Part shown: positions 1-7,884 of the stretch, piece after piece
Position numbering within the stretch: the stretch's first letter is position 1
Layout: the number at the start of each line of letters is the position of its first letter
Notes under the pieces: generated by a model
What the model was told of the DNA's origin: nothing
Databases searched by the model: none
What the model saw: only the letters and a program-made list of their open reading frames with translations
Made by a program: the position numbers and the translations under genes
NCBI GenBank assembly: GCA_903830985.1
Contig: CAIKVZ010000020.1
Span: 1-53,228, forward strand
Reading direction: 5' to 3'
Length of the DNA stretch: 53,228 bases
Origin: an uncultured beta proteobacterium
Lineage (GTDB): Bacteria > Pseudomonadota > Gammaproteobacteria > Burkholderiales > Burkholderiaceae_C

Positions 1-94
1 CGATGCCGCCAACGAGCATATGTCGATGCTGCAGCGTACCCCCGAGCGTGTAATCGGCTATTTTCAGGACCGTCGGGTCCGCTATGCAGCTTGA
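1..94 (+). CDS. C-terminal fragment of an unidentified protein
   Basis: The frame is open from the window edge (first full codon at base 2) to a TGA at 92-94, giving about 30 residues that include NEHMSMLQRTPERVIGYF. Third-position GC and codon choice look like the neighbouring genes. The His-Met-Ser stretch would fit the C-terminus of an alpha/beta hydrolase, but this is only a guess. It faces the leftward gene ending at 237. A minus-strand frame open from ATG 151 to the edge overlaps it and cannot be excluded, because a leftward promoter is predicted at 175-216. That frame uses rarer codons (TTA, ATA, AAA), so I prefer the plus frame. Confidence 0.4.
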   Translation, partial: DAANEHMSMLQRTPERVIGYFQDRRVRYAA

Positions 95-174
95 TACTTC
101 ACAGGGCCGGATCAATAAATGGTGGGCACGCGTCCGGCGCGGCGACCCCATTGGTCGCCTGTCCACGCCTGCTC

Positions 175-216
175 ATCGTAGGCGGCGGCACCATGTGACT
201 CTGTACGCTGGCGCTC
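175..216 (-). promoter_or_regulatory. Predicted CRP/FNR-type operator and -10 box, leftward
   Basis: Minus-strand palindrome GAGCGCCAGCGTAC (203-216) is followed by AGAG, and TACGAT (175-180) lies exactly 29.5 nt from its centre. This matches the architecture of the other sites in the window. It points left, where no clear minus-strand gene is visible, so the target would lie beyond base 1 or be the weak minus frame starting at 151. Confidence 0.5.
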
Positions 217-236
217 ATTTCTCTGCCCATTGCGTG

Positions 237-1574
237 CTATTTTTTCGCCGTTGGAAAGGGCCGCGTCTGCGGATCTGCGCGCACCCGCCAGACGACATTG
301 CCGACATCGTCGGCCACGAGCAGCGCGCCCTCCTTGTCCAGCGCCACGCCGACCGGGCGTCCCCAAGCCCGGTCCTGCGGGCTGAGGAAGCCGGTGAGCA
401 CGTCCAGCGGTGCGCTTTTCGGTTGGCCGCCCGAGAAGGGCACGAAGATCACCTTGTAGCCACTGTGCGGACGCCGGTTCCAGGAGCCATGCTGGCCCAC
501 GAACATGCCGTGCGAAAAGGCCGCCGGCAGGCCGTTGCCGCCCGACCAGGCCAGACCCAGGGATGCGGTGTGCGGCCCCAGGGCGTAATCCGGCGCCAGT
601 GCGCGGGCCACCAGGTCGGGTCGTGGCGGCGTGACCCTGGTGTCCACATGCTGGCCGTAATAGCTGTAGGGCCAGCCGTAGAAGGCGCCGTCGCGCACCG
701 ACGTCATGTAGTCGGGGACCAGGTCGCTGCCGAGTTCATCGCGTTCGTTCACTGCAGTCCACAGCAGGCCGCTGGTGGGTTCCCAGGCCAGGCCGACCGG
801 GTTGCGCAGTCCGCTGGCAAACACACGCGCGGCGCCGCTGCGCACATCGACTTGCCAGATGGCGGCGCGACCTTCCTCGACTTCCATGCCGCGTTCGCCC
901 ACGTTGCTGTTTGAGCCCACGCTCACGTAGAGCTGGCTGCCGTCGGGGCTGGCCAGCAGGTTCTTGGTCCAGTGGTGGTTGATGGGTCCCGCCGGCAGAT
1001 CCAGCAGCTTCACGCCAGGCGCCGTGATGTGCGTGTCCCCAAGGGTGTAGGGAAAGCGCAGCACCGCATCCGAGTTGGCAATGAAGAGCTGTTGCCCGAC
1101 CAGCGCCATGCCGAAGGGCGAGTTCAAACCCTCCAGCAACACCGTGCGCAGGTCGGCCACGCCGTCGCCCTTGGTGTCGCGCAGCAGGGTGATGCGGTTC
1201 GCGCTGGGCACGCCAGCGCCGGCGCGCTGCATCACCAGGCGCGCCAGCCAACCCTTGATGCCTGCGCCGTCCTGCGGCTGGGGTGGCGCGTTGCTCTCGG
1301 CCACCAGCACATCGCCATTGGGCAGCACATACAGCCAGCGCGGATGGTCCAGCCCGCTGGCAAAAGCCTGCACCTGCAGCCCCGGCGCCGCCACGGGCCG
1401 GCCACCGGCTGGCCATCCCGTCGCCGGCGCGATGTTCACCGTGGGCAGCAGGGCGCTCACGGGCGGCGGCAACACCGGGTCCACACCGGTGCCGGCGGAG
1501 ACCGGCAGGGTCGCCATCTCGCCGCAGCCAGACAGGGCCAACAGCAGTGCGGCCAGGTAGACGTTTGTTTTCAT
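237..1574 (-). CDS. Sorbosone-dehydrogenase-like (PQQ-type beta-propeller) lipoprotein
   Basis: This 445-residue protein begins with a lipoprotein signal whose lipobox is LSGC (Cys about 17), so it should be membrane-anchored in the periplasm. The mature part carries the repeated blades of the glucose/sorbosone dehydrogenase beta-propeller family, with segments such as [32 protein letters not shown]-like strands and [11 protein letters not shown]. Family members oxidise sugars or related alcohols using PQQ; the substrate here is unknown. The ATG at 1574 has GAGAGG 6 nt upstream. It is the last gene of a four-gene leftward operon, 9 nt behind ppk2, with a predicted promoter at 3291-3333. Confidence 0.85.
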   Translation of the reverse strand: MKTNVYLAALLLALSGCGEMATLPVSAGTGVDPVLPPPVSALLPTVNIAPATGWPAGGRPVAAPGLQVQAFASGLDHPRWLYVLPNGDVLVAESNAPPQPQDGAGIKGWLARLVMQRAGAGVPSANRITLLRDTKGDGVADLRTVLLEGLNSPFGMALVGQQLFIANSDAVLRFPYTLGDTHITAPGVKLLDLPAGPINHHWTKNLLASPDGSQLYVSVGSNSNVGERGMEVEEGRAAIWQVDVRSGAARVFASGLRNPVGLAWEPTSGLLWTAVNERDELGSDLVPDYMTSVRDGAFYGWPYSYYGQHVDTRVTPPRPDLVARALAPDYALGPHTASLGLAWSGGNGLPAAFSHGMFVGQHGSWNRRPHSGYKVIFVPFSGGQPKSAPLDVLTGFLSPQDRAWGRPVGVALDKEGALLVADDVGNVVWRVRADPQTRPFPTAKK

Positions 1575-1583
1575 TCGTGCCTC

Positions 1584-2417
1584 TCAGGATGCCAGCGCGC
1601 CGGCGGTAATGCATTCCGGTGTGAATTCGAACACGATAGCCGGATCGGCGCGCAACAGAGGTTTTTTCTTGCCGGCGTAGTCGACCCGCGACAGCAGGTC
1701 GCGCATCAGATTGAGCCGCGCCAACATTTTGTCGTTGCCGCGCACGATGGTCCAGGGGGCGAGCTCGTTGTCGGTGCGCACCAGCATGGCGTCGCGCGCC
1801 GCCGAGTAGGCCTTCCAGTGTTTCACCGCCACGGCGTCGATGGCGCTGCGCTTCCACTGCTTGAGCGGATCGCGAGCGCGCTCCGCCAGGCGCTCGATCT
1901 GCGTGTCGCGGTCTATGTCCAGGTAGTACTTGAGAAGCTGCACGCCGGACTGCACCAGCAGCGCTTCAAAGCGGGGTGTGGCCTGCAGGAAGGCTTCGCA
2001 CTCGGCCTTGCTGCAAAAGCCCATGACGCGCTCCACGCCTGCGCGGTTGTACCAGCTGCGGTTGAAGAACACGGTCTCGCCGGCCACGGGCAGCTGCGCC
2101 ACGTAGCGCTGGAAGTACCAGGCGCCGCTCTCCCGGTCGGAAGGCGCGGCCAGGGCCACGACCCGGGTGTCGCGCGGGCTCAGGTATTCGACCAGTCTCT
2201 TGATCGTGCCGTCCTTGCCTGCGGCGTCGCGTCCTTCAAGCAGGATCAGTAACTGGGCACCCCGCCGGATGACATGGCGCTGCAATTTCACCCCTTCGAT
2301 TTGCAGCAGATGCAGTTGCGCCTCGTAGTCGGCACGCGTGATTGCGTCGCGCTGCTGGTGCTCGGCGCCGTCATCTGCCGCGTGCTTGTCTGGGTGATCC
2401 GATTTTTTCTTGCTCAT
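1584..2417 (-). CDS. ppk2: Polyphosphate kinase 2 family protein
   Basis: The product of 277 residues transfers phosphate between polyphosphate and nucleoside di- or monophosphates. The PPK2 Walker A motif (EGRDAAGKDGTIKRL) and Walker B region (FFNRSWYNRAGVERVMGF) are clear, as are SDRESGAWYFQRYVAQLP and the C-terminal NDKMLARLNLMRDLL segment. The start is taken as the ATG at 2417 (MSKKKSDHPDKH) because the frame upstream is not PPK2-like. That start overlaps the stop of the preceding gene (ATGA), which indicates translational coupling. The subclass (ADP- or GDP-using) cannot be decided by eye. It belongs to a leftward operon with predicted stress-type control. Confidence 0.93.
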   Translation of the reverse strand: MSKKKSDHPDKHAADDGAEHQQRDAITRADYEAQLHLLQIEGVKLQRHVIRRGAQLLILLEGRDAAGKDGTIKRLVEYLSPRDTRVVALAAPSDRESGAWYFQRYVAQLPVAGETVFFNRSWYNRAGVERVMGFCSKAECEAFLQATPRFEALLVQSGVQLLKYYLDIDRDTQIERLAERARDPLKQWKRSAIDAVAVKHWKAYSAARDAMLVRTDNELAPWTIVRGNDKMLARLNLMRDLLSRVDYAGKKKPLLRADPAIVFEFTPECITAGALAS

Positions 2418-2881
2418 GGAACGCTTCCGGGGTGGGTGGATGGCGCCAACATCTGCTGCACGTCGGCCCACAGGTCGAACTGATCGACCGTTATCTGGCC
2501 CAACGCCAGTGCTGCCTCCAGCGTCAGCGGCGTGGCGTCCTGCTGATGGATGCGGCCGATCTTCACGATTGCCTTGAAGGCCTGGGCCCGGGACGACAGG
2601 GCGCTGTGCAGTTCAGACAGGGATGGCTGCAGCCGGGCCCGCACCTCGAGCGCGACGGCCGCAATCGCCTGCGCCTTGGGTGCGGGCAGCAGCTTCAGGT
2701 CTGCGTTCACGCGGGCCGCGGCCCACTTGATCCAGGCCAGCGCATGGATGACTTCCAGCGGCATGCGCTGTGCGCCAAGGGCGAAGAAGTGCAGGCTGCG
2801 CGCGGTCTGCGGGCCCCACAGGGCGCTGGCGGGCACCTCGATGGCGTCAAAGCTGTCGGTCTCGGTTCGGGTGTTGCTCAT
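2414..2881 (-). CDS. Miniaturised class II fumarase-like protein
   Basis: This 155-residue protein looks like a class II fumarase with two large internal deletions. Residues about 1-80 follow the fumarase N-terminus (DSFDAIEVPASALWGPQTAR, then AAARVNADLKLLPAPKA). Residues about 85-130 jump to the mid-protein block (AFKAIVKIGRIHQQDATPLTL against KIGRTHLQDATPLTLGQ). The end (ALALGQITVDQFDLWADVQQML) resembles the fumarase C-terminal tail. The GSGTQSNMN, SSND and GSSIMPGKVNP regions are missing, so fumarase activity is not expected. The frame is intact and translationally coupled to ppk2, which argues against simple decay. Function is unknown. Confidence 0.75.
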   Translation of the reverse strand: MSNTRTETDSFDAIEVPASALWGPQTARSLHFFALGAQRMPLEVIHALAWIKWAAARVNADLKLLPAPKAQAIAAVALEVRARLQPSLSELHSALSSRAQAFKAIVKIGRIHQQDATPLTLEAALALGQITVDQFDLWADVQQMLAPSTHPGSVP

Positions 2882-2911
2882 GCCGGGCTCGTCAAGCGTG
2901 CGATGCGGGTG

Positions 2912-3226
2912 TCATGGGCGCTGCACGGCCATGGCTTCTTGCGAAGCCTGGGGCGACAGCGTGGAGTGGTCGTTGGCCTGGCCCGGCAAGGGCAGGGCTT
3001 CGGACTGTTGGGTCTTGCTCATGTCGGTTTTGACGGGCGAAGTCGTCGCGGTCGGTGCAGCGGCCGGGGTCCCGACGACGCTGACCTTTGCATCGAATTT
3101 GGCAGTGGCAGGGGGAGGCTGCAGGTCCTTGGCGTATTGTTCATCGGCGTCCGTGCAGCCGACGATCAACAGGGCGGCCAGCAAGGCGATGGCGACGCCA
3201 TAGCGCTGGTGATAGGCAATGTGCAT
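2912..3226 (-). CDS. Small lipoprotein of unknown function
   Basis: The product is 104 residues with a lipoprotein signal (IALLAALLIVGC, Cys about 24) and a mature part rich in Pro, Ala, Thr and Ser, without a recognisable domain. The ATG at 3226 is preceded by AGGAG 7 nt upstream, which decides the start over the longer open frame. It is the first gene of the operon leading to the fumarase-like protein (30 nt gap), ppk2 and the propeller lipoprotein. The predicted CRP/FNR-type promoter at 3291-3333 would give a leader of about 58 nt. Confidence 0.8.
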   Translation of the reverse strand: MHIAYHQRYGVAIALLAALLIVGCTDADEQYAKDLQPPPATAKFDAKVSVVGTPAAAPTATTSPVKTDMSKTQQSEALPLPGQANDHSTLSPQASQEAMAVQRP

Positions 3227-3290
3227 GGGGAATCTCCTGGTTGGGGTCGGGCCAGTTGCGCGCTCGGTGTGCAGCACGCAGCAAGGCACA

Positions 3291-3333
3291 ACGTTAGGGG
3301 AGGGCGCAGGGATGCGTCTGTGCGCTGGCCAAC
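3291..3333 (-). promoter_or_regulatory. Predicted CRP/FNR-type operator and -10 box for the PPK2 operon
   Basis: Minus-strand GTTGGCCAGCGCACAGAC covers the operator (3320-3333) and its conserved flank. The -10 box is TAACGT (3291-3296). Centre-to--10 spacing is 30.5 nt, one longer than at the other sites. It lies upstream of the lipoprotein at 3226. A second GTGCG/CGCAT palindrome at 3345-3358 has no -10 at the right distance. Confidence 0.65.
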
Positions 3334-3467
3334 ACCCGGGCCCTGTGCGCCGGCGCATGTTCGTCTGCGCGGTGATCGGCAACGCCAATGGCGCAACGTC
3401 CCTGCGATCGACGGGGACATGCGCTATCCCGTCCAATCGATGTCACACCATTCAGGAGCAGTTCGCC

Positions 3468-4394
3468 TTGTCACCCCACCACGCCTTACCCCATGCGGAT
3501 CTCACGGCCACGTTGAGCGCCCGTCAGGCCAGCATTTCCCCCAAGTATTTTTACGACCAACAGGGCTCGGCGTTGTTCGAACGCATCACCGCCTTGCCCG
3601 AGTACTACCCCACGCGCACCGAGGCGTCCATCCTGCAGCAGCATGGCGTGGCCATGAAGGCGTGCATTCCTGCCGGCGCTGTGGTGATCGAGTTGGGCGC
3701 TGGCAACTGCGAAAAGGCCCGCAGCCTGTGCGCACTGCTGCAACCGGGCTGTTTCGTGGCGGTCGATATCTCGGGGGATTTCCTGCTCGAGGCTGCGGCC
3801 GGTCTGCGCCATGCCTTCCCGACACTGGATGTGCGCGTGGTGGTGGCTGATCTGTTCGATGACATCACGCTGCCAGACGATCTGCCGCCCGGACACCGCC
3901 TGGCTTTTTACCCCGGCTCATCCATCGGCAACTTTGATCCCGAAACCGCCTTGAGCCTGCTGCAGCGCATCCGCACGCTCCTGGGCGGCGACGGTTCGCT
4001 GCTCATCGGTGTGGACCTGATCAAGGACCGGGCGGTGCTGGACGCGGCCTACAACGATGCGGCCGGCGTCACCGCGGCCTTCAATCTGAATGCGCTGCGC
4101 CACGTGAATCGATTGATCGGCAGCGACTTTCACGATCAGGACTGGCGCCACCATGCCTTCTTCAACGACGCGCAATCGCGCATCGAAATGCATCTGGAGG
4201 CGCGCAGTGAGGTGCAGGTGCACTGGAGTGGCGGACAGCGGCGCTTCCAGCAGGGCGAACGCATTCACACCGAAAACAGCTACAAGTACGCACCCCAGGA
4301 GTTCGCCGAATTGCTCGGACGTGCCGGTTTCCAGGCGCCGCTGGTCTGGACCGACCCCAAGCAGTGGTTTGCTGTTTTTCTGGCCCGGCTGTGA
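3468..4394 (+). CDS. egtD: L-histidine N-alpha-methyltransferase EgtD
   Basis: EgtD trimethylates histidine to hercynine using S-adenosylmethionine, the first step of ergothioneine synthesis. The 308-residue product carries KYFYDQQGSALFERITALPE, the SAM-binding ELGAGNCEKARSL, the hallmark FYPGSSIGNFDP, and NSYKYAPQEFAELLGRAGF near the end. The start is chosen as TTG at 3468, preceded by AGGAG at 3454-3458; no in-frame ATG gives a sensible N-terminus and the longer frame is not EgtD-like. It is followed 23 nt later by egtB, forming a two-gene biosynthetic unit for a cytoplasmic thiol antioxidant. Confidence 0.93.
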   Translation: MSPHHALPHADLTATLSARQASISPKYFYDQQGSALFERITALPEYYPTRTEASILQQHGVAMKACIPAGAVVIELGAGNCEKARSLCALLQPGCFVAVDISGDFLLEAAAGLRHAFPTLDVRVVVADLFDDITLPDDLPPGHRLAFYPGSSIGNFDPETALSLLQRIRTLLGGDGSLLIGVDLIKDRAVLDAAYNDAAGVTAAFNLNALRHVNRLIGSDFHDQDWRHHAFFNDAQSRIEMHLEARSEVQVHWSGGQRRFQQGERIHTENSYKYAPQEFAELLGRAGFQAPLVWTDPKQWFAVFLARL

Positions 4395-4417
4395 GCCTCT
4401 GACCGCAGTCCCTTACC

Positions 4418-5605
4418 ATGAACGTCCACACTTTGGCGGCGCGCTTTCGCGCCATTCGGCAGACCACGGTTGAACTGGCGGCGCCGCTTGCCGCCGAGGA
4501 CTGCTGCGTGCAGTCCATGCCCGACGCAAGCCCGGTGAAATGGCATCTGGCGCATACCAGCTGGTTCTTTGAAACCTTTGTGCTGGAACCCCGCGAAGGC
4601 CACTTCCAGCCCTTTGATGCCAGCTTTCGCGTGCTGTTCAACTCCTACTACAACGGCGTTGGCCAGCGCCATCCGCGCGCGCAGCGCGGCCTGCTCACCA
4701 GGCCCGCGCTGGACCGGGTGCAGGCCTATCGTAGCGACGTGGATCGGCGCGTGCTCGCGCTGCTGGACCGGGCGGAACTTGCCGCCGATTTGGCCCAGTT
4801 GATGGAGCTGGGCCTGCAGCATGAACAGCAGCACCAGGAGTTGCTGCTGACCGACGTGAAGCATTTGTTTTCCTGCAATCCGCTGCACCCGGCCTACCGC
4901 AAGGTCGAAGCTTCGATCGCTTCGATCGCTTCGGCGCCACAGTCTTGGCAGGATTTCTCTGGCGGGCTGGTGCGGATCGGCCATGAGGGTGCAGGCTTTT
5001 GTTTCGACAACGAGTTGCCGTGCCATCAGGTCTGGCTGGAGCCGTACGCGCTGGCGCAGCGCCTGGTGAGCAACGGCGACTACCTGGCCTTTGTGCAGGA
5101 CGGGGGCTACGCCGATCCCGAGCACTGGCTGGCCGAGGGCTGGGACTGGCGCGCCGCGGGCGCTCGCCAGCACCCCCTGTATTGGCAGCAAGGCGACAGT
5201 TGGCAGGAGTTCACGCTGGGCGGCACGGTGGCGCTGGAACCGCAGCACCCGGTGCAGCACGTCAGCTACTACGAGGCCGACGCCTACGCGCGCTGGGCGC
5301 AGGCGCGTTTGCCGACCGAGGCCGAATGGGAACACGGCGCGGGCGCACTGACGCAGGCGGCAGACGCGGTCTGGCAGTGGACCCGTTCAAGCTATTCGCC
5401 CTACCCGGGTTTTCGCGCTGCACCCGGTGCCGTGGGTGAGTACAACGGCAAGTTCATGGTGAACCAGTACGTTTTGCGCGGCGGCTCCAGTGCCACACCT
5501 GCGGGCCATGTGCGGCGTTCTTACCGCAACTTTTTTCCGGCCAGCGCGTGCTGGCAGTTTTCCGGCATCCGGCTGGCCCGGGACTTGGAAAGCGCCCTGG
5601 CCTGA
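4418..5605 (+). CDS. egtB: Ergothioneine biosynthesis protein EgtB
   Basis: This is an iron-dependent sulfoxide synthase that couples hercynine to a thiol donor using oxygen. The 395-residue protein has an N-terminal DinB-type helical domain with the metal site, seen as WHLAHTSWF (residues about 34-42) and HEQQHQE (about 134-140, an HxxxHxE motif). A C-terminal formylglycine-generating-enzyme-like domain includes RLPTEAEWEHGAG and YNGKFMVNQYVLRGGS. It follows egtD closely. The thiol donor (gamma-glutamylcysteine or cysteine) cannot be told from the sequence alone. The stop is 2 nt from the convergent gene ending at 5608. Confidence 0.93.
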   Translation: MNVHTLAARFRAIRQTTVELAAPLAAEDCCVQSMPDASPVKWHLAHTSWFFETFVLEPREGHFQPFDASFRVLFNSYYNGVGQRHPRAQRGLLTRPALDRVQAYRSDVDRRVLALLDRAELAADLAQLMELGLQHEQQHQELLLTDVKHLFSCNPLHPAYRKVEASIASIASAPQSWQDFSGGLVRIGHEGAGFCFDNELPCHQVWLEPYALAQRLVSNGDYLAFVQDGGYADPEHWLAEGWDWRAAGARQHPLYWQQGDSWQEFTLGGTVALEPQHPVQHVSYYEADAYARWAQARLPTEAEWEHGAGALTQAADAVWQWTRSSYSPYPGFRAAPGAVGEYNGKFMVNQYVLRGGSSATPAGHVRRSYRNFFPASACWQFSGIRLARDLESALA

Positions 5606-5607
5606 CC

Positions 5608-5910
5608 TCAAGGTGGCGCGGTGTTGATGGCCGCAATGCGCTGCAAGGCCGGAACTGCATCGTCGGGCAGCGCGAAATCCAGCTGCGCCAGGCAGCGCTC
5701 GCGCTGACCTGCGTCTGCCAAGCCCTTGCAGCGCCAGCTGGCGTGGTTGCGCGCGACGCGGTCTTTTTGCCGCAGTTCGCTTTGCTGCGTGGCATGCTGC
5801 ACCACCTGTTGGAAGACCAGCAGCAGAAGCAGCGCCGTCAGCAGGCCGGCGAGCAGGGGCCAGGTGGCGTTGTGCGCGGCACGGCGCAGCACTGCTTTGT
5901 TGCTCGTCAT
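5608..5910 (-). CDS. Small single-span membrane protein, unknown
   Basis: The product has 100 residues with one strong transmembrane segment (residues about 18-37, WPLLAGLLTALLLLLVFQQV). It is followed by a polar tail of about 60 residues with two cysteines (WRCKGL and ERCLAQL) that could pair if the tail is periplasmic. I recognise no family. It starts 8 nt after the stop of the small membrane protein at 5919-6068, so the two are probably co-transcribed from the predicted promoter at 6194-6235. Confidence 0.65.
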   Translation of the reverse strand: MTSNKAVLRRAAHNATWPLLAGLLTALLLLLVFQQVVQHATQQSELRQKDRVARNHASWRCKGLADAGQRERCLAQLDFALPDDAVPALQRIAAINTAPP

Positions 5911-5918
5911 GGCCTATG

Positions 5919-6068
5919 TCAGAGCGGGCTGCGCCCGCTGATGATGCGCAGCAGCACCATGACGACAGCGATGACCAGCAAAATGTGAATAAATCCGCCC
6001 AGGGTGTAGGCGCTGACCATCCCCAACAGCCACAGGACGAGCAGGATGACGGCGAGGGTATAGAGCAT
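5919..6068 (-). CDS. Lmo0937-family small membrane protein
   Basis: A 49-residue protein on the minus strand begins MLYTLAVILLVLWLLGMVSA and ends RIISGRSPL. It has two hydrophobic helices joined by YTLGGFIHI, which is the typical sequence of the Lmo0937 family of tiny stress-associated membrane proteins. The ATG is at 6066-6068 with a GGAAA-type ribosome site close upstream. Its molecular role is unknown. It lies about 119 nt downstream of the predicted start of transcription from the operator at 6222-6235, and the 100-residue protein at 5608 follows it. Confidence 0.88.
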   Translation of the reverse strand: MLYTLAVILLVLWLLGMVSAYTLGGFIHILLVIAVVMVLLRIISGRSPL

Positions 6069-6193
6069 GTGAGTTTCCTTTCAGACGGGCTGGCAGTTTC
6101 CCGTTCTGTCTTGACCGAAGCGCAATATGAACGGGCGTTGTGCAGTGCTGCCGACACCACGTTTGTGCCTGACGGACTGCCCAATCAGCCTTG

Positions 6194-6235
6194 ATTCTTG
6201 CCGTCGTCAGAGGGTGGGTCTGTGCGCCGTCGCAC
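6194..6235 (-). promoter_or_regulatory. Predicted CRP/FNR-type operator and -10 box for the Lmo0937-like gene
   Basis: The minus strand reads GTGCGACGGCGCACAGAC from 6235 leftward; the symmetric core is 6222-6235. AAGAAT (6194-6199) lies exactly 29.5 nt from the centre. The -10 is imperfect (A instead of T at the first base). Confidence 0.6.
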
Positions 6236-6277
6236 GTTTAGGAAATGCGCTTGCGCAGTCCGGTGTCTGTGTTGCTC

Positions 6278-7186
6278 TCAGCGGGGTGCCTGATAGACGC
6301 GGACGTAGTCGACTTCCATGTACAGGGGAAAAATCGTGTCGTCCACCGGCCCGCCCAGGTCCCCGCCGATGGCGAGATTCAGGATCAGGAATTGCGGTGC
6401 GTCGAAGGGCCACTGGCGGCTCCCCATTCCCTGGTTCAGATAGGTGAAGTGGGTCTTGCCGTCCACCCCGAAACGCACCTGCTGCGCGGTCCAGTGCATC
6501 TGGTAGCGGTGAAAGGCGCTGCATGCGTCCAGCAGTTCGACAGCGGCGCCAGCACCGTCGCCGCCGCTCCCTGCGGCGCTGTGCACCGTGCTGAAAATGC
6601 GCGTCGGCGCCTTGCCCACCTGCTCCATGATGTCGAGCTCGCCGCCCATGGGCCACTCGCCCTGGCTGCCCAGCATCCAGATCGCGGGCCAGCTGCCCTT
6701 GCCGCAGGGCAGGCGCGCGCGGACTTCAAAATAGCCGTAGGTCCACTCGGCGAGGCCCTTGGTGATGAGCCGCGCTGACGTGTACCCCTGACCACCCCAG
6801 TCCGTTGCCTCGGGCAGCCTTTCCTTGCGCGCGCTGATGACCAGTTTGCCATCGCGGACCTGCGCGTTGCCAAGGCGCTCAGCGCTGTAGTACTGCAGTT
6901 CGTGGTTGTGCCATCCCTGGCGATTGAAGCCGGTGTCGTACGCCCACTTCGCCGGATCGGGCAGACCGTGGGCGGAAAATTCGTCGGACCAGACCAGCGC
7001 GTAACCGGCAGGGACAGCCAGTACGGCATCTGTGCCCGAGGCGCCAGGCGCTGCCTGCGGCGGCTTCCCGGCTGCGCAGCCGGGGAGAAAAAGCGTTGCG
7101 ACCAGGCCGCTGAGCAGCGCGGCTTTGCCGAGCGCGTGCAACGGCCAGCAGGCGAAGTGGTCCGGTTGGACGGCAGTCATTTTCAT
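6278..7186 (-). CDS. GH16 family beta-glucanase-like lipoprotein
   Basis: The product (about 302 residues) has a lipoprotein signal ending LFLPGC and a glycoside hydrolase family 16 domain. The catalytic signature is GGELDIMEQVG, matching ExDxxE, and YALVWSDEFSAHGLPDP and FEVRARLPCGKGSWPAIWML are typical flanks. Family members cut beta-1,3 or mixed-linkage glucans, laminarin or agar; the substrate here is open. The start is ATG 7186 (MKMTAVQPDHF), or 7180. The longer frame runs through the divergent promoter region and is rejected. It reads away from the gene at 7287. Confidence 0.88.
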   Translation of the reverse strand: MKMTAVQPDHFACWPLHALGKAALLSGLVATLFLPGCAAGKPPQAAPGASGTDAVLAVPAGYALVWSDEFSAHGLPDPAKWAYDTGFNRQGWHNHELQYYSAERLGNAQVRDGKLVISARKERLPEATDWGGQGYTSARLITKGLAEWTYGYFEVRARLPCGKGSWPAIWMLGSQGEWPMGGELDIMEQVGKAPTRIFSTVHSAAGSGGDGAGAAVELLDACSAFHRYQMHWTAQQVRFGVDGKTHFTYLNQGMGSRQWPFDAPQFLILNLAIGGDLGGPVDDTIFPLYMEVDYVRVYQAPR

Positions 7187-7200
7187 GGCTGCGAGTGTAA

Positions 7201-7242
7201 GCGCGTCAGCGCACAGAAACGGCCAGGTGTTGGCGCTACGGT
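7201..7242 (+). promoter_or_regulatory. Predicted CRP/FNR-type operator and -10 box for the 7287 gene
   Basis: GCGCGTCAGCGCACAGAA starts at 7201, with TACGGT at 7237-7242, exactly 29.5 nt from the palindrome centre. Predicted transcription begins near 7249, about 38 nt before the TTG start. The operator also lies just upstream of the divergent GH16 gene but is not positioned to activate it. Confidence 0.65.
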
Positions 7243-7286
7243 GCACGCTTACCCGCCCTGCACGGGGCATATCAAGGAGTACGACT

Positions 7287-7823
7287 TTGCATGGCTACCG
7301 ACACCATCTGGCGGGCTTCTTTGCCTACATCAATGATGCGCAGGCCGCGCGCTCGCAACTCGAACAGCGCGGCTTGCCCAGCGGGCAATTGCAGATTTTC
7401 AGCGCCGAGACCACCGCTCCCGTCGCTCCGGTTGCGGCTGACAGCAATGCCGTGCTGCATGACGTGCTGGTGGACGCCGCCATCGGCACCGCTGTCGGCA
7501 CGGGCATGGGGGCGCTGACGGAACTGGCGCTGGTGAGCGCCAATGTGAGTCTGGTTGTCGCCAGCCCGCTGGTGGCGCCACTGGCCATGCTCGGTTGGGG
7601 CGCCAGCATCGGTGGTGTCCTCGGCGCAACCAAGGGAGCGATGGGCAAAGCGGTTGCGCCGGCCCTGCAGCCCGACGGCTGGTTTTCCGAAATGGTGCAC
7701 GACGCTGTTGCCAGCGGGCAAGTCGTGCTGCTGGCCGAAGCCCGCACGGCGCAGGAGATGGCCATCGCGGCCGAAGTCATCAAGGCCTCGGTGGGCGACT
7801 ACCAGGATGTCGGTGCCGAATAG
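7287..7823 (+). CDS. Glycine-rich membrane-associated stress-type protein
   Basis: The product is 178 residues. The start is taken as TTG at 7287 because AAGGAG (7274-7279) is well spaced from it and the upstream frame overlaps the promoter. The N-terminal part (AGFFAYINDAQAARSQLEQRGL) resembles the ferredoxin-like repeats seen in general-stress proteins that monitor residue pairs between helices. The middle (residues about 65-135) is a hydrophobic, Gly/Ala-rich double segment with glycine-zipper character (GTAVGTGMGALTELALVSA, then GWGASIGGVLGATKGAMG). The end (AEARTAQEMAIAAEVIKASV) is soluble. I do not recognise a named family with certainty. The predicted operator at 7201 links it to the local stress set. 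Confidence 0.75.
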   Translation: MHGYRHHLAGFFAYINDAQAARSQLEQRGLPSGQLQIFSAETTAPVAPVAADSNAVLHDVLVDAAIGTAVGTGMGALTELALVSANVSLVVASPLVAPLAMLGWGASIGGVLGATKGAMGKAVAPALQPDGWFSEMVHDAVASGQVVLLAEARTAQEMAIAAEVIKASVGDYQDVGAE

Positions 7824-7884
7824 ACCCGCCGCTGCCCCGGGCCGCAGCCGCTGCGCAGCCCGGCGCCAAGGCTGAGGCACGCGC

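Noticed and set aside
3345-3358. Second GTGCG/CGCAT palindrome upstream of egtD
   Set aside because: No TANNNT-like hexamer lies 29.5 nt away on either strand, so it is not counted among the regulon sites.
7032-7286. N-terminal extension of the glycine-rich protein frame
   Set aside because: It runs antisense through the GH16 signal-peptide region and across the promoter; the TTG at 7287 has a strong ribosome site.
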